64,000 nt of DNA from positions 62,001 through 126,000 of the forward strand of contig NZ_VLKU01000010.1 in assembly GCF_007830335.1 (NCBI RefSeq), given 5' to 3'. The DNA comes from Paracoccus sulfuroxidans. GTDB taxonomy: Bacteria; Pseudomonadota; Alphaproteobacteria; Rhodobacterales; Rhodobacteraceae. This document shows, one piece after another, positions 36,878-46,433 of the stretch (the stretch's first letter is position 1; each line of letters opens with the position of its first letter). The position numbers and the translations under genes are program-made. The notes under the pieces are model-generated. The model was given only the letters and a program-made list of their open reading frames with translations, did not search any database and was not told the DNA's origin.

Positions 36878-37527
36878 TTCTGATCCTTTCCGACCCCGCC
36901 AAGGGTGGCCAGCATGGCCTCGGTCGTCATCGGCACGCCGCAGGTCGAGGCGATCATCCCCATCGCCGTTTCATGCTCGGCCAAAGTGAAATCGGCCTGC
37001 GCGTCGATGACGGGAAAGGGCTCGATCTCCAGCTGGAAGGCCTCGAACGCGGTCGCAAGGCAGCCGATATGCGCATAGACCCCGGCGATGATCAGCTGAT
37101 CGCGGCCCCGCGCGCGCATCAGCCGCTCAAGGTTCGAGCGCTGGAAGGCGCTGTAGCGATGCTTGACCAGCACATGATCGCCCGGCACCGGGGCAAGGTT
37201 CGGCAGAATGTCCTGATGCTCAGGGGTGGCCGACATCCCCGGCCCCCACAGATCGGCCTGCAGGCCCCGGTCAGGGCGGAACTGATTGCCAACCTGCGCG
37301 GTAAAAAAGACCGGCATCTCTGCCGCCCGCGCGAAAGTCAGAAGCCGGGCGATATTGGCAATGAGCGGCTTCAAGGGCGAGGCGTCTGCGTTGAAACTGC
37401 GGGTGAAATAGCGCTGCATGTCATGGACCAGCAGGGCCGCTCGCGCGCGTTCCGGCACCCAGTTGGCGCGCGTCTTCACCGGGGTCGAGACCGGAAGATC
37501 ATAGTCTGAAATCGTGGGAATGGACAT
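36868..37527 (-). CDS. entB: Isochorismatase EntB, single-domain form
   Basis: 219 aa. The start at 37527 (MSIPTISDYDLP) follows GAAGG. The catalytic Asp is in LLVHDMQRYFTRSF (about residue 37), Lys in HVLVKHRYSAFQRS (about residue 120) and the Cys region in GVYAHIGCLATAFEAF (about residue 148). The protein ends after the isochorismatase domain, so it lacks the carrier domain of E. coli EntB; that function is at 35816-36091. It hydrolyses the enol-pyruvyl ether of isochorismate. Ten bases after entC. Confidence 0.93.
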   Translation of the reverse strand: MSIPTISDYDLPVSTPVKTRANWVPERARAALLVHDMQRYFTRSFNADASPLKPLIANIARLLTFARAAEMPVFFTAQVGNQFRPDRGLQADLWGPGMSATPEHQDILPNLAPVPGDHVLVKHRYSAFQRSNLERLMRARGRDQLIIAGVYAHIGCLATAFEAFQLEIEPFPVIDAQADFTLAEHETAMGMIASTCGVPMTTEAMLATLGGVGKDQKCA

Positions 37528-37537
37528 TTTTGCCTTC

Positions 37538-38743
37538 TCAATTGCCTTGAACAAGCCCAGCGACGACGGCATCGGCCGGGATGCCAAGTGCCGCCAGCAG
37601 CGCGCCGAACTTTGCCCCGGTCTCGATGGCCTCGGACATCGGGTCCGAGCCCAGAACGATGCCCGCCCCGGCGAAAAGACGCGCGGTCGCGCCCATCACA
37701 TCGGCGCAGCGGATGGCGACATACCAGGTGCCGTCCCCCGCCGCATCGCTCCAGCCGACGGTGCCCGCGTAGAATTCACGCGGCACCGGCTCAAGCTCGC
37801 CGATCAGCTGCGTCGCCGCCGCCACCGGCACCCCGCAGATCGCTGGCGTCGGATGCAGGATCGAGGCGAGGACCGCCGCAGGCAGGTCGCTGTCGCACAA
37901 TGTCCCGACGATCTCGGTCCCCAGATGCCACATATTCGCGGTATGGGTGACCTCGATCCCGCGCGGGGCCGAAAGGTCGGTGCAATAGGGGGCGAGCGTG
38001 TCCAGAATATAGTCGACGACATAGCCGTGCTCGCGCCGGTCCTTTTCCGAGCCGGAGAGCGTCTGGGCGATCCGCCGGTCCTCGGCCGCGTCACGGGCGC
38101 GCCGCGCCGATCCGGCCAGCGGATGAGAGCTGACGCGGGTGCCGCGCTTGCGCAGCAAAAGCTCGGGCGTCGCGCCGACCAGATGGCGGCTTTGCATCTC
38201 GGGCCCCTCTGCGGCACCCTCTGCATCCCCCGACAGGCGCACGCGAAAGGCTGTTGCTGCCGGGTCGTGGCCCAGACGGGCCAGCAGCGCATTGACCGCA
38301 ATCGGTGCCGGGCTTTGGATCAGCAAGCTGCGGGCCAGAACGATCTTCTGCAAGGCATCGGGTCTCTCTGCGCCAAGATGGCCCAGAGCCTCGCGCACCT
38401 GCGCCGCATAATCCTCGGCCCAGGGCTCGGGCAGCAGGGAAAACTCGCGCAAGGGGGCGGGTTGCGACGCAACCGGGCGCGCGGCCTTGCTGCGGATCGA
38501 ACCGGCGCGCCAGAGGCAATCGTCGCGGGTTTTGTCGAAGGGCATCGCACCGCCGATGATCTCTCCGGGTTGAAGCGCAAGCGCGGACAACCGGTCGGCA
38601 AGGCTTGCGGCGGGTCCGGGCGGCACCGCCACCGCATCACCCCGCCCGGCCACGAATCCGTCCGGGCCGTTGAACGAGAAGGCGTCAATCTGGCTGCTGT
38701 CGTCGAACTTTCCGGTTGCCGGGAATTCAGCAAGGAAACTCAT
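37538..38743 (-). CDS. entC: Isochorismate synthase EntC
   Basis: 401 aa chorismate-binding enzyme. The start at 38743 (MSFLAEFPATGKF) has AAAGGA upstream. C-terminal active-site segments: QKIVLARSLLI, GATPELLLRKRG, SSHPLAGSARRA, KDRREHGYVVDYI, ILHPTPAICGVPVAAA and EFYAGTVGWSDAAGDGTW, which are the EntC/DhbC pattern (the PTPAICG block and Glu-Gly-type metal site). First gene of entCBA. Converts chorismate to isochorismate, the entry step of dihydroxybenzoate synthesis. Confidence 0.93.
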   Translation of the reverse strand: MSFLAEFPATGKFDDSSQIDAFSFNGPDGFVAGRGDAVAVPPGPAASLADRLSALALQPGEIIGGAMPFDKTRDDCLWRAGSIRSKAARPVASQPAPLREFSLLPEPWAEDYAAQVREALGHLGAERPDALQKIVLARSLLIQSPAPIAVNALLARLGHDPAATAFRVRLSGDAEGAAEGPEMQSRHLVGATPELLLRKRGTRVSSHPLAGSARRARDAAEDRRIAQTLSGSEKDRREHGYVVDYILDTLAPYCTDLSAPRGIEVTHTANMWHLGTEIVGTLCDSDLPAAVLASILHPTPAICGVPVAAATQLIGELEPVPREFYAGTVGWSDAAGDGTWYVAIRCADVMGATARLFAGAGIVLGSDPMSEAIETGAKFGALLAALGIPADAVVAGLVQGN

Positions 38744-38928
38744 CGCACATCCTTTTTCACATTCGGACGGCCAATGCCGCGAAGTTTCGGAAGTGCTGGC
38801 CACAGGCTGGCAGTTTGTTTTCTTGAACGAGGGGCGCACGGCCCGCTCGGGTTCTGGTCACGAATACATGGACCAAAGGTTAGCAATATTGTCGCGCGAT
38901 ACCTGACAGATTCACTTTATTGACTCAA

Positions 38929-38941
38929 GCACAGATTGTGC
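38929..38941. promoter_or_regulatory. Short palindrome upstream of entC
   Basis: GCACA-GAT-TGTGC, arms of five, in the 234-bp gap before entC. No perfect TGA-N9-TCA site was found in this gap, so entCBA control is unclear. Confidence 0.25.
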
Positions 38942-38977
38942 GATGTGCGAGAGTACGCCGATGGCGGACGCGGCGGC

Positions 38978-40315
38978 TTAATCCCGCGCCATCAGATAAT
39001 TCGCCACCGCTATATAGGCCGGCAGCGAGGTCGGATCGATGCCGCCATTCGCCGCCGTCGGGAAAGAGGCGAAACGGACGAGGACCATCTCGGCCACGGG
39101 ATCGACATAGATGGTCTGCCCATGCACGCCTCGCGCGGCGAAGGCTTCATGTTCATTGTGAAGAAGCCACCACTGGCTGGAATAGCTGCCGTTGGGGATG
39201 GTGGGATAGCCCGCGAACTTTGCCTGATCTCCGCCCGCCCGGATCCGGTCCACGACCTCTGCCGGAAACAGCCGCTTGCCATTGATCTGACCCTTGTCCA
39301 GCATCAGCTGGCCCAGCCGCGCCAGATCCCGCAGGCCGAGGCTCAGGCCGCCACCGGCGAAGGGAACGCCCTTGCCGTCCACGGTCTGATAGGCGTCCTG
39401 TTCGGCCCCCATGCGCCGCCAGAGCCGGGTCGAGGCCAGATCGCTGACCGATTGCCCCGATACCCTGCTGATGATCCAGCCCAGCATGTCCGAATTGACG
39501 GTCTTGTAGTGAAACGCTTCGCCATGCTGGCCCTCGGGCTGAACCTGCGCCAGATATTCCCAATAGCCGTCGGGGCCCACATAGCCCTCGGGCTTCGGGA
39601 AGGGGCTGGCGGCGGCGGAATAGGTCCAGATATCGGCGTCGGGATCGGCGTAATCCTCGGAATATTTGATCCCGGTCGTCATATCCATGACCTGCCGGAC
39701 CGTCGCGCTGCCGAAGGCGCTGGCCGAGACCTCGGGGATGATGTCCGAGACCAGCAGGCTGTCGTCGAGCACGCCTTCGACCACCAGAATTTCGGCCAAG
39801 AGCCCTGTGACCGATTTGGTCATCGACATGGCCGCATGTTTGCCGCCTTCATCAAGGCAGCCGAAATAGCGTTCATAGACCACCCGCCCCTTGTGCAGGA
39901 TCAGGATGCCGTCGGTGTAATTGGCGTAAAGCGAGGCCTCCCAGGTCATCTCGGGCCCGCCGCCCAGGGGGGTGAAGGCGAGGGCGTCGATCTCGGCGCG
40001 CAGATCTGCGAAGGCGGCGGGCTCGGGATAGGTCAGGGGCACCGGCGCGCCAAGGCCGCGGCTGATCTCCGTCGTCGGAAGGAATTCGCGCAGATGGCAG
40101 ACCGACCAGCGCAGCTTTGGAAAGCTGAAATAGACGGAATCCGGTTGCGTGATGATCTTGTCCGCAGGCGGTGGAAAGCCCTGCATCCACCCCATGACGC
40201 GGGGATCGGAGTCCTTTGCCGATAGCGGTGTCTGCTGGCTCAACGCGGCGCTCCCTGTGAGGGTCAGTGCAAGTCCGGCGGCAAGGCTTGCCGAGCGAAG
40301 GCGTGATGGCACCAT
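38978..40315 (-). CDS. Secreted serine hydrolase of the beta-lactamase/NylB family
   Basis: 445 aa. The start at 40315 is chosen because GAGGAG precedes it by seven bases; a signal peptide follows (about residues 1-26, ending LTGSAALSQ). Ser-x-x-Lys motif in AAMSMTKSVTG (about residue 165), and Tyr of the YxN-like motif in FHYKTVNSDMLGW (about residue 270). The segments QVMDMTTGIKYSEDYADP and PNGSYSSQWWLL, and HGQTIYVDPVAEMV, closely resemble my recollection of 6-aminohexanoate-dimer hydrolase NylB. It likely cleaves an amide or ester in the periplasm. Same strand as entC but separated by 234 bp. Confidence 0.82.
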   Translation of the reverse strand: MVPSRLRSASLAAGLALTLTGSAALSQQTPLSAKDSDPRVMGWMQGFPPPADKIITQPDSVYFSFPKLRWSVCHLREFLPTTEISRGLGAPVPLTYPEPAAFADLRAEIDALAFTPLGGGPEMTWEASLYANYTDGILILHKGRVVYERYFGCLDEGGKHAAMSMTKSVTGLLAEILVVEGVLDDSLLVSDIIPEVSASAFGSATVRQVMDMTTGIKYSEDYADPDADIWTYSAAASPFPKPEGYVGPDGYWEYLAQVQPEGQHGEAFHYKTVNSDMLGWIISRVSGQSVSDLASTRLWRRMGAEQDAYQTVDGKGVPFAGGGLSLGLRDLARLGQLMLDKGQINGKRLFPAEVVDRIRAGGDQAKFAGYPTIPNGSYSSQWWLLHNEHEAFAARGVHGQTIYVDPVAEMVLVRFASFPTAANGGIDPTSLPAYIAVANYLMARD

Positions 40316-40528
40316 GTTTCGGCTCCTCATTCTGATTTGCTACGGCCATTCCGGCAACGGCCGGGCTGCCGGATCCGCCACACCGTAGCATACCCGGCGG
40401 GTGTGCGGGACTGCAATCGCGCCCAGGTTGCGCGTCAGAAGACAGCACCTTGGCTGCTCGCGCTTTCGTGTCCCACGCCTGCCGAAACCCTTAAGGCAGG
40501 GTTAAGCTAGGCCCGGGAACAGGGCCGG

Positions 40529-42340
40529 ATGATGGATGATCTCTGCTCACGCTCCCGCCTGTCTCTGCGTTTTTTCATGGTCATGGCGCTGTCGCTGCTG
40601 ATGGCCGCGCCGCTCATCGCCCAGCAATTCAGCCTTCCCGGTCAGGCCGGTCAGCCGATGAAGCCCGAGGACGCGTTCCGGATCGAGCTGCTCGACACAG
40701 TGGACGGGCGCATCGAGATCGGCTGGACCATCGAGCCGGGCTATTACCTCTATCGCGACTGCATCCGCGCCGAGACCGCCGAGGGTGCGCCGCTTGAGGT
40801 CGAGACCTTCCCCGGCCACCAAAAGGACGATCCGAATTTCGGCGCGGTCGAGGTCTATTACGACAGCGCGACCGCCGTTCTGCCGAAAGCTGGCGGAGAG
40901 GTCCGGGTCATCTGGCAGGGCTGTCAGGAAGACGGCATCTGCTATGCGCCGGTGACCAGCATGCTGACGCTTCCCACCCTGTCCGAAACCGCCTCAGCCG
41001 TAGCCCCTGCCCCTGCCCCGGCGACAGGCCCGCTGCAGCTGGCCGAAGAGCCTAGCCTTCTTGAGCGGCTGTCGGCGCGCGGCGGCGTGGCGCTGGTCCT
41101 GCTGGCCTTTCTGGGCTTCGGCCTGATGCTCGCGCTTACGCCCTGCGTTTTCCCGATGGTGCCGATCCTCGCCGGGATGCTGGCGCGTCAGGGTGAGAAA
41201 CTGACGCCTGCCCGAGGTGCTGCGCTTTCCGGCGCCTATGTCCTTGCCATGGCCAGCGCCTTTGCGGCCCTTGGCGCGGTCGCGGGCTGGTCGGGCCAGA
41301 ACCTTCAGATGCTCTTGCAATCGCCCTGGGCCATTGGCGGAGTGACCGCGCTTTTCGTGGCCCTCGCCCTCTCCAGCTTTGGCCTTTTCGACCTGCAGCT
41401 GCCTGCTGGCCTGACCGCGCGGCTGTCCTCGGCCCAGCGAGGGCGCGGCTCGCTCGGCGGAGCTGCAGCCCTTGGCTTCACCTCGGCGCTGATTGTCGGG
41501 CCCTGCGTGACGGCACCGCTGGCCGGCGCCTTCCTTTACATCGCGCAGACGGGCGATATCGCGCTTGGGGCGGCGGCGCTTTTCATGCTGGGTCTGGGTC
41601 AGGGGGTGCCGCTGTTTCTGGCCGGAACCTTCGGCGCGAAGATCCTGCCGAAGGCCGGGGCCTGGATGGAGGCGATGCGGCGCATCTTTGGCGTGGTCTT
41701 TCTGGGTATGGCGATCTGGCTTCTGGAGCGGCTGCTGCCCGGCCCCTTCATTCTGGCGCTCTGGGCGATCCTGCTGGCGGGCGTGGCGGTCTTTCTGGGC
41801 GCTCTTGACCGGTCCGATGCCGATACGAGACCGGGCCAGCGGCTTCAGCGCACAGGTGGTGTCGTTGCTCTTTTCGCTGCAGCTTTGCTGGGGATCGGCG
41901 CGGCCCTTGGCGGGTCCGAGCCGCTGCGTCCGCTGGCCCCTCTGCTGACGGCGGGCCGCGCGTCCGAGGCGACGCCGGGCCTGAATTTCACCGAAGTGAC
42001 CACCGCCGACAGCCTGACCAATGCGCTTGGCGGCAGCGATGGCCCGGCCATGGTCTATCTGACAGCCGACTGGTGCGTCACCTGCAAGGGGATCGAGCGC
42101 AGCGTCCTGCCCGACCCGGTCGTGACTGCCGCCCTTGCCGATCTGCGCCTGATCAAGGCAGACGTTAGCAAGACTGGCACGGAGGCCACTGAATTGATGC
42201 AGATGATCGGTGCGGCAGGCCCGCCCACGATGATCTTTCTGGACCGCGCGCGCCGCGAGGCCGCAGGCAGCCGCCTGATCGGGTCCATCGCGGCGGGTGA
42301 CATCCAGCGCTCGGTCGCGCAGATCGGGACGACAGAGTGA
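40529..42340 (+). CDS. dsbD: Thiol:disulfide interchange protein DsbD
   Basis: 603 aa with all three DsbD parts. The N-terminal periplasmic domain has its Cys pair in WQGCQEDGICYAP (about residues 131-137). The eight-helix membrane core has Cys in LTPCVFPMVP and IVGPCVTAPLAG. The C-terminal thioredoxin domain has TADWCVTCKGIE (about residue 513). Electrons pass from cytoplasmic thioredoxin through the membrane to periplasmic partners. Two adjacent ATG codons and another 16 codons on make the exact start uncertain. Its stop overlaps the next gene's start. Confidence 0.93.
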   Translation: MMDDLCSRSRLSLRFFMVMALSLLMAAPLIAQQFSLPGQAGQPMKPEDAFRIELLDTVDGRIEIGWTIEPGYYLYRDCIRAETAEGAPLEVETFPGHQKDDPNFGAVEVYYDSATAVLPKAGGEVRVIWQGCQEDGICYAPVTSMLTLPTLSETASAVAPAPAPATGPLQLAEEPSLLERLSARGGVALVLLAFLGFGLMLALTPCVFPMVPILAGMLARQGEKLTPARGAALSGAYVLAMASAFAALGAVAGWSGQNLQMLLQSPWAIGGVTALFVALALSSFGLFDLQLPAGLTARLSSAQRGRGSLGGAAALGFTSALIVGPCVTAPLAGAFLYIAQTGDIALGAAALFMLGLGQGVPLFLAGTFGAKILPKAGAWMEAMRRIFGVVFLGMAIWLLERLLPGPFILALWAILLAGVAVFLGALDRSDADTRPGQRLQRTGGVVALFAAALLGIGAALGGSEPLRPLAPLLTAGRASEATPGLNFTEVTTADSLTNALGGSDGPAMVYLTADWCVTCKGIERSVLPDPVVTAALADLRLIKADVSKTGTEATELMQMIGAAGPPTMIFLDRARREAAGSRLIGSIAAGDIQRSVAQIGTTE

Positions 42341-43143
42341 TGGGTGGGATCTCGCTGGGACCGCTGGTCCTCTCGGCCGATCGCGCGCCGGTTCTGGCCG
42401 GGCTGGTCGTTCTGATGCTGGTGACATGGCTGATCACCCGCAAGACCGGCCCCGCGATCAGCCATTGGGCGAGCGCCGCCGTGATCGCCTCCGCCATCGC
42501 CGCAAGACTGGGCTTTGTGGCCTCGCACGCCTCGGTCTATCTGGCAGAGCCGCTGACCATTCTGGCCTTCTGGCAGGGCGGCTTCAGCCCGTTGTCGGGG
42601 ATGGTTGGATTCGCGCTGGTCAGCGCCTGGCATCTGTGGCGCAGGCCTGCATTGCTGTTGCCGGTGGCGGCCAGTGCAGCCATGGCTTTTGCCGGGTGGA
42701 ACGTGGTGCATCAACTGGCCCGTGGCGCCGACGCGGCCCTGCCCGAGGAGGCGCTTCTTCTCTCGCTGAGCGGAGACCCGGTCGCGATCAAGGACTGGCA
42801 CGGGCGTCCTATGGTGATCAATCTTTGGGCCACATGGTGTCCGCCCTGTCGGCGCGAGATGCCGATGATGGCAGAGGTGGCCGCCTCGGAAACCGGTGCC
42901 GATCTGCATTTCGTCAATCAAGGAGAGGGTGCGGAGGCCGTGCGCGGCTATCTTTCCCAAACCGGAATCGTCGTCGCGCCGGTCATGGACCCGGGGTCGC
43001 AGATGATGCAGCATTTCGGCGCAATGGGCCTGCCGACGACATTGTTCATCGACGCCAGAGGGAAGCTTCGCGCGGCGCATATGGGAGAGATATCCCGTGC
43101 GCAACTGTTGGCGGGCATTGAAAATATCAAGAAACCAGATTGA
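42340..43143 (+). CDS. Lgt-like membrane segment fused to a TlpA-type thioredoxin domain
   Basis: 267 aa. Residues 1-125 hold about four membrane helices. The stretch AARLGFVASHASVYLAEPL followed by TILAFWQGGFSPLSGMVGF resembles the RxGYV...P.ILAVWQGG.S..GG region of prolipoprotein diacylglyceryl transferase, but Lgt's catalytic HGG is replaced by PLSG. Residues about 130-265 are a periplasmic thioredoxin fold with NLWATWCPPCRREMP (about residue 165). The ATG overlaps the dsbD stop (TGATG), so DsbD probably keeps it reduced. It may serve cytochrome c maturation or a similar thiol-reduction task. Confidence 0.82.
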   Translation: MGGISLGPLVLSADRAPVLAGLVVLMLVTWLITRKTGPAISHWASAAVIASAIAARLGFVASHASVYLAEPLTILAFWQGGFSPLSGMVGFALVSAWHLWRRPALLLPVAASAAMAFAGWNVVHQLARGADAALPEEALLLSLSGDPVAIKDWHGRPMVINLWATWCPPCRREMPMMAEVAASETGADLHFVNQGEGAEAVRGYLSQTGIVVAPVMDPGSQMMQHFGAMGLPTTLFIDARGKLRAAHMGEISRAQLLAGIENIKKPD

Positions 43144-43265
43144 TGCGGGATGTTTCTATAGAAAATCTAGGATCAGATGGGCGCGGCACTGTCGTGACTT
43201 GATCACGATCAGCGCCTTCCGAGCAACCTCACCGACAGCAGGTTCCACCACGCCACCGGCCCATG

Positions 43266-44264
43266 TCAAAGCTGGGACACCGCTGAAAGAGCAAGCTCAT
43301 CCTCCACGCCGTACACGGTCGGATTGCGCAATTTTTGCCCGAAACCTTCGGCAGAGATTTCAAAGACGTCACTCTGCTTGACCTCGATGCCATCGGCGAA
43401 TGACAGCGTAGCAGTCCCGAACATGTGGACATGAACGTCCCCCGGCTGCCGGAACAGCCCGTATTTGAAATGATGATGCTCAAGATTTGCGATGCTGTGG
43501 GACATGTTCTCCTCACCCGAGAAGAACGGCTTTTCCCAGATCACAGCGCCGTCGCGAAGGACGCGGCTGGTGCCCCGGACATCCTGCGGCAGAGCCCCCA
43601 GCCGGATTTCGGGGCCAAGGCTCGCGGGGCGCAGCTTGGAATGGGCCAGCCACAGGTAATTATGCCGCTCGGTCACGTGGTCGGAAAACTCGTTGGCGAC
43701 GGCATAGCCCAGCCGATAGGGACGCCCGTTCGGACCGATCACATAGATACCCGCGATTTCGGGCTCCTCGCCCAGATCCTGACTGAAGGACGGGGCGCGA
43801 AGCGGCGCGCCGGGGGCCACCAGCGCGTGCCCGTTGCCCTTATAGAACCACTCTGGCTGCACCCCGACCTGACCCGGTGCCGGTTTTCCACCCTCAAGAC
43901 CCATGCGAAACATCCGCATCGAATCCGTCAACTGCGCCTCATCGCCCGCCTTGGCATGCATGTTGTCCCGCGTCGCGGCAGAGCCGGTATGGGTCAGTCC
44001 GGTGCCGGTCAGATGCAGGTGGCACGGATCGGGATGCGTGATCGGCGGCAGATAGCGGCCCTCTGCCTCCAGCGCCTCAGGGTCATATTCCGCGCCGAAG
44101 GACACCTCAGCGATCATCGCCGACAGGGGTTTCCCCGCAGCGATGGCCGCAAGCGCCAGAGCATGGGTGCTTTCGAAGCCCAACAACTGGCGGGCAGGCT
44201 CGCCCTCATTCCGGGCCAGAACCTCGATACCGCCTGAGGGCGTGGAGATTTGCGAGATCAGCAT
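43266..44264 (-). CDS. GguC/AraD1-family protein (FAH superfamily)
   Basis: 332 aa. Family marks include HPDPCHLHLTGTGLTHTGSA (about residue 78), PEWFYKGNGHALVAPGAPL, GEEPEIAGIYVIGPNGRPYRLG and the C-terminal GDVHVHMFGTATLSFADG. GguC/AraD1 proteins belong to the fumarylacetoacetate hydrolase superfamily and occur with sugar-acid or hydroxy-acid catabolic genes; their reaction is poorly defined (dehydratase or hydratase type). Last gene of the long minus-strand cluster, 18 bp after another FAH-family gene. Confidence 0.82.
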   Translation of the reverse strand: MLISQISTPSGGIEVLARNEGEPARQLLGFESTHALALAAIAAGKPLSAMIAEVSFGAEYDPEALEAEGRYLPPITHPDPCHLHLTGTGLTHTGSAATRDNMHAKAGDEAQLTDSMRMFRMGLEGGKPAPGQVGVQPEWFYKGNGHALVAPGAPLRAPSFSQDLGEEPEIAGIYVIGPNGRPYRLGYAVANEFSDHVTERHNYLWLAHSKLRPASLGPEIRLGALPQDVRGTSRVLRDGAVIWEKPFFSGEENMSHSIANLEHHHFKYGLFRQPGDVHVHMFGTATLSFADGIEVKQSDVFEISAEGFGQKLRNPTVYGVEDELALSAVSQL

Positions 44265-44282
44265 GTTATGTCCTTGAATGGG

Positions 44283-45425
44283 TCAGAGAAGGCCGCGCAG
44301 GGCAAGGTTGCGCATCAGATCGGTAATGCCGAATTTCCACTCGGGGATCACATCGGAATAATCGACACGGTTGATCAGGCGCCCCAGTTCGGGCGCGTGG
44401 ATGGTCACGATATCGCCGGGCTTATGCGTGAAGCCGCGTCCGGGGGCGTCGCGATCCTGAACCGGCGCGAACATCGTTCCCAGAAACAGCATGAAGCCAT
44501 CGGGGTATTGGTGGCTGCGGTTCATCGCCTGCCCTGCCAGATCAGCGGGACTGCGCGAAATCAGGTCCATCCTGCTGGCGGCTTCAAGGTGAAATCCGTC
44601 CTCGCCAAGCACGGTCAGCGAGACCTTCAGACGCGCGACATCCTCAAGCCCGAAGCCCGCATCGAACAGCCGGATGAACGGGCCAATCGCGCAGGATCCG
44701 TTGTTGTCCTTGGCCTTGCCCAGCAGCAAGGCCGAGCGCCCCTCGACGTCGCGCAGGTTCACGTCATTGCCAAGCGTCGCGCCCCGGATCACACCCTGAC
44801 CGTTGACGGCCAGCACGACCTCGGGCTCAGGGTTGTTCCAATCCGAGATCCTGTTGATCCCGACATCCGCGCCCGCTCCGACGCTGGCAAGCACAGGCGC
44901 CTTGGTGAAAATCTCGGCCTCTGGGCCGATCCCGACCTCCAGATATTGCGACCAGTAGCCCAGTCGCTGAAGCAAGGCCTTGACGCTTTGCGCCTCAGCC
45001 GATCCCGGCACGACGCTTTCCAGCTGCCCACCGACCGCCTGCCGCAGATCCTCGCGCAGGGCCGCAGCGCGGGTGGCGTCGCCCCCTGTCCGCTCATCAA
45101 TGACACGCTCCAGCATCGAGGCGACGAAGGTCACGCCCGCCGCCTTGACGACCTGCAGATCGTTCGGTGCCAGCAGATGGCCCGCCGCGCCACCCGAAAG
45201 ATAATCCGCAAGCGGGCCAAGATCCGGCAGGTGCCCAGCCTCCGGCAAAGCGTCGGTCATATTGAGCAGTTCGGCGACCGTTGGCGCGATCTGCGACAGG
45301 TCGCGCAGCCGGTCGCCGTCGACCATGACCGGCACGGGGCCACCTGCCCGGTTCGACCACACCCGGCCCAACAGCTGCGCCGAGGGGTCGGCGGGCAGCA
45401 GCGTCTCGCTTGTAAGTTCGATCAT
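44283..45425 (-). CDS. Fumarylacetoacetate hydrolase-family protein
   Basis: 380 aa from the ATG at 45425, with AGGAAG five bases upstream. The C-terminal FAH domain has the metal-ligand region YLEVGIGPEAEIFTKAP (about residue 158), NPEPEVVLAVNGQG (about residue 200) and NDVNLRDVEGRSALLLGKAKD. Enzymes of this type cleave or dehydrate 2-oxo acids, e.g. 2-keto-3-deoxy sugar acids or acylpyruvates. Between the quinone oxidoreductase and GguC-like genes, close spacing on both sides. Confidence 0.85.
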   Translation of the reverse strand: MIELTSETLLPADPSAQLLGRVWSNRAGGPVPVMVDGDRLRDLSQIAPTVAELLNMTDALPEAGHLPDLGPLADYLSGGAAGHLLAPNDLQVVKAAGVTFVASMLERVIDERTGGDATRAAALREDLRQAVGGQLESVVPGSAEAQSVKALLQRLGYWSQYLEVGIGPEAEIFTKAPVLASVGAGADVGINRISDWNNPEPEVVLAVNGQGVIRGATLGNDVNLRDVEGRSALLLGKAKDNNGSCAIGPFIRLFDAGFGLEDVARLKVSLTVLGEDGFHLEAASRMDLISRSPADLAGQAMNRSHQYPDGFMLFLGTMFAPVQDRDAPGRGFTHKPGDIVTIHAPELGRLINRVDYSDVIPEWKFGITDLMRNLALRGLL

Positions 45426-45452
45426 CACGTCTTCCTGTCCCTTGTCGCTGCA

Positions 45453-46433
45453 TCACATCTGCAGGACGATCTTTCCGAAATTCTCTGCCGCCTCGAGCAT
45501 GCGATGCGCCTCGACCGCCTGCTGGAATGGCAGAACGGCGTGCATCTCCGGGGCGATGCGTCCGGCGGTCAGTTCCGGCAGCCAGCGCTGGCGAAAACGC
45601 GCGACGACCGCCGCCTTTTCGTCAGCGGAATGCGGCCGCAGGGTGAACCCTCTGAGCTGGATCATCTTGGTCAGGACCGCCGCGACATTGATCTCGGCCG
45701 TCCCGGCCGAGAGCAGGCCGACAAAGGCCATCCGCCCGCGCCAGCGCAGCAGGTCGACATGCCGGGCCAGATAGGCGGGACCGACGAAATCCTCGATCAC
45801 ATCGACCCCTTCGGGCCAGAACTCCCGCACAGTTTCCGCGAAATCCTGCGTGCGATAGTTGACGACATGCCTGACGCCCATGCTCTGCAACCGCCGGGCC
45901 TTCCCTTCGCTTCCGGTGGTCGTCGCGATCTCGGCCCCGACGGCCTGAGCCATGCGGATCGCGGTGCTGCCGACCGCACTGCCGCCCGCATGGATCAAGA
46001 CACGCTCGCCCGCCGACAGCCGCGAGAGTTCGAACAACGTCTCATGCGCGGTGCAAAAGGTCTCGATGACAGATGCGGCCTGAACGTCGCTCCAATCGCG
46101 GGGCACCTCGACGACATGGCGGTGATCGGCAACGGCATATTCGGCATAACCGCCGCCCGCCAGCAGTGCCGCGACGCGCATGCCCGGACGGATGGTGGCG
46201 ACATCGCGTCCGACCTCGATCACCTCGCCGCCGCATTCGACGCCCAGGATCGGGTTCACGCCCGGCGGCAAGGGATAGGCCCCGGCCCGCTGCATGGCGT
46301 CCAGCCGGTTGACCCCGACGGCGCCGACGCGGATCAGCACTTCGCCCGGAGCGGGAGCCGGTCGCGGAGCCGACAGAAAGCGCAACGCTTCGGGGCCGCC
46401 CGGTTCGGGGGCATGGCAGATCATCATGGTCAT
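45453..46433 (-). CDS. Quinone oxidoreductase-like, zinc-free MDR enzyme
   Basis: 326 aa medium-chain reductase. The start at 46433 overlaps the preceding stop (ATGA). GroES-like N-terminal domain (NRLDAMQRAGAYPLPPG, then GVECGGEVIEVG) and Rossmann domain with HAGGSAVGSTAIRMAQ (about residue 145). No catalytic zinc Cys set. Such enzymes reduce quinones or alpha,beta-unsaturated carbonyls with NADPH, fitting a cluster that also has two Old Yellow Enzyme reductases. Confidence 0.88.
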   Translation of the reverse strand: MTMMICHAPEPGGPEALRFLSAPRPAPAPGEVLIRVGAVGVNRLDAMQRAGAYPLPPGVNPILGVECGGEVIEVGRDVATIRPGMRVAALLAGGGYAEYAVADHRHVVEVPRDWSDVQAASVIETFCTAHETLFELSRLSAGERVLIHAGGSAVGSTAIRMAQAVGAEIATTTGSEGKARRLQSMGVRHVVNYRTQDFAETVREFWPEGVDVIEDFVGPAYLARHVDLLRWRGRMAFVGLLSAGTAEINVAAVLTKMIQLRGFTLRPHSADEKAAVVARFRQRWLPELTAGRIAPEMHAVLPFQQAVEAHRMLEAAENFGKIVLQM

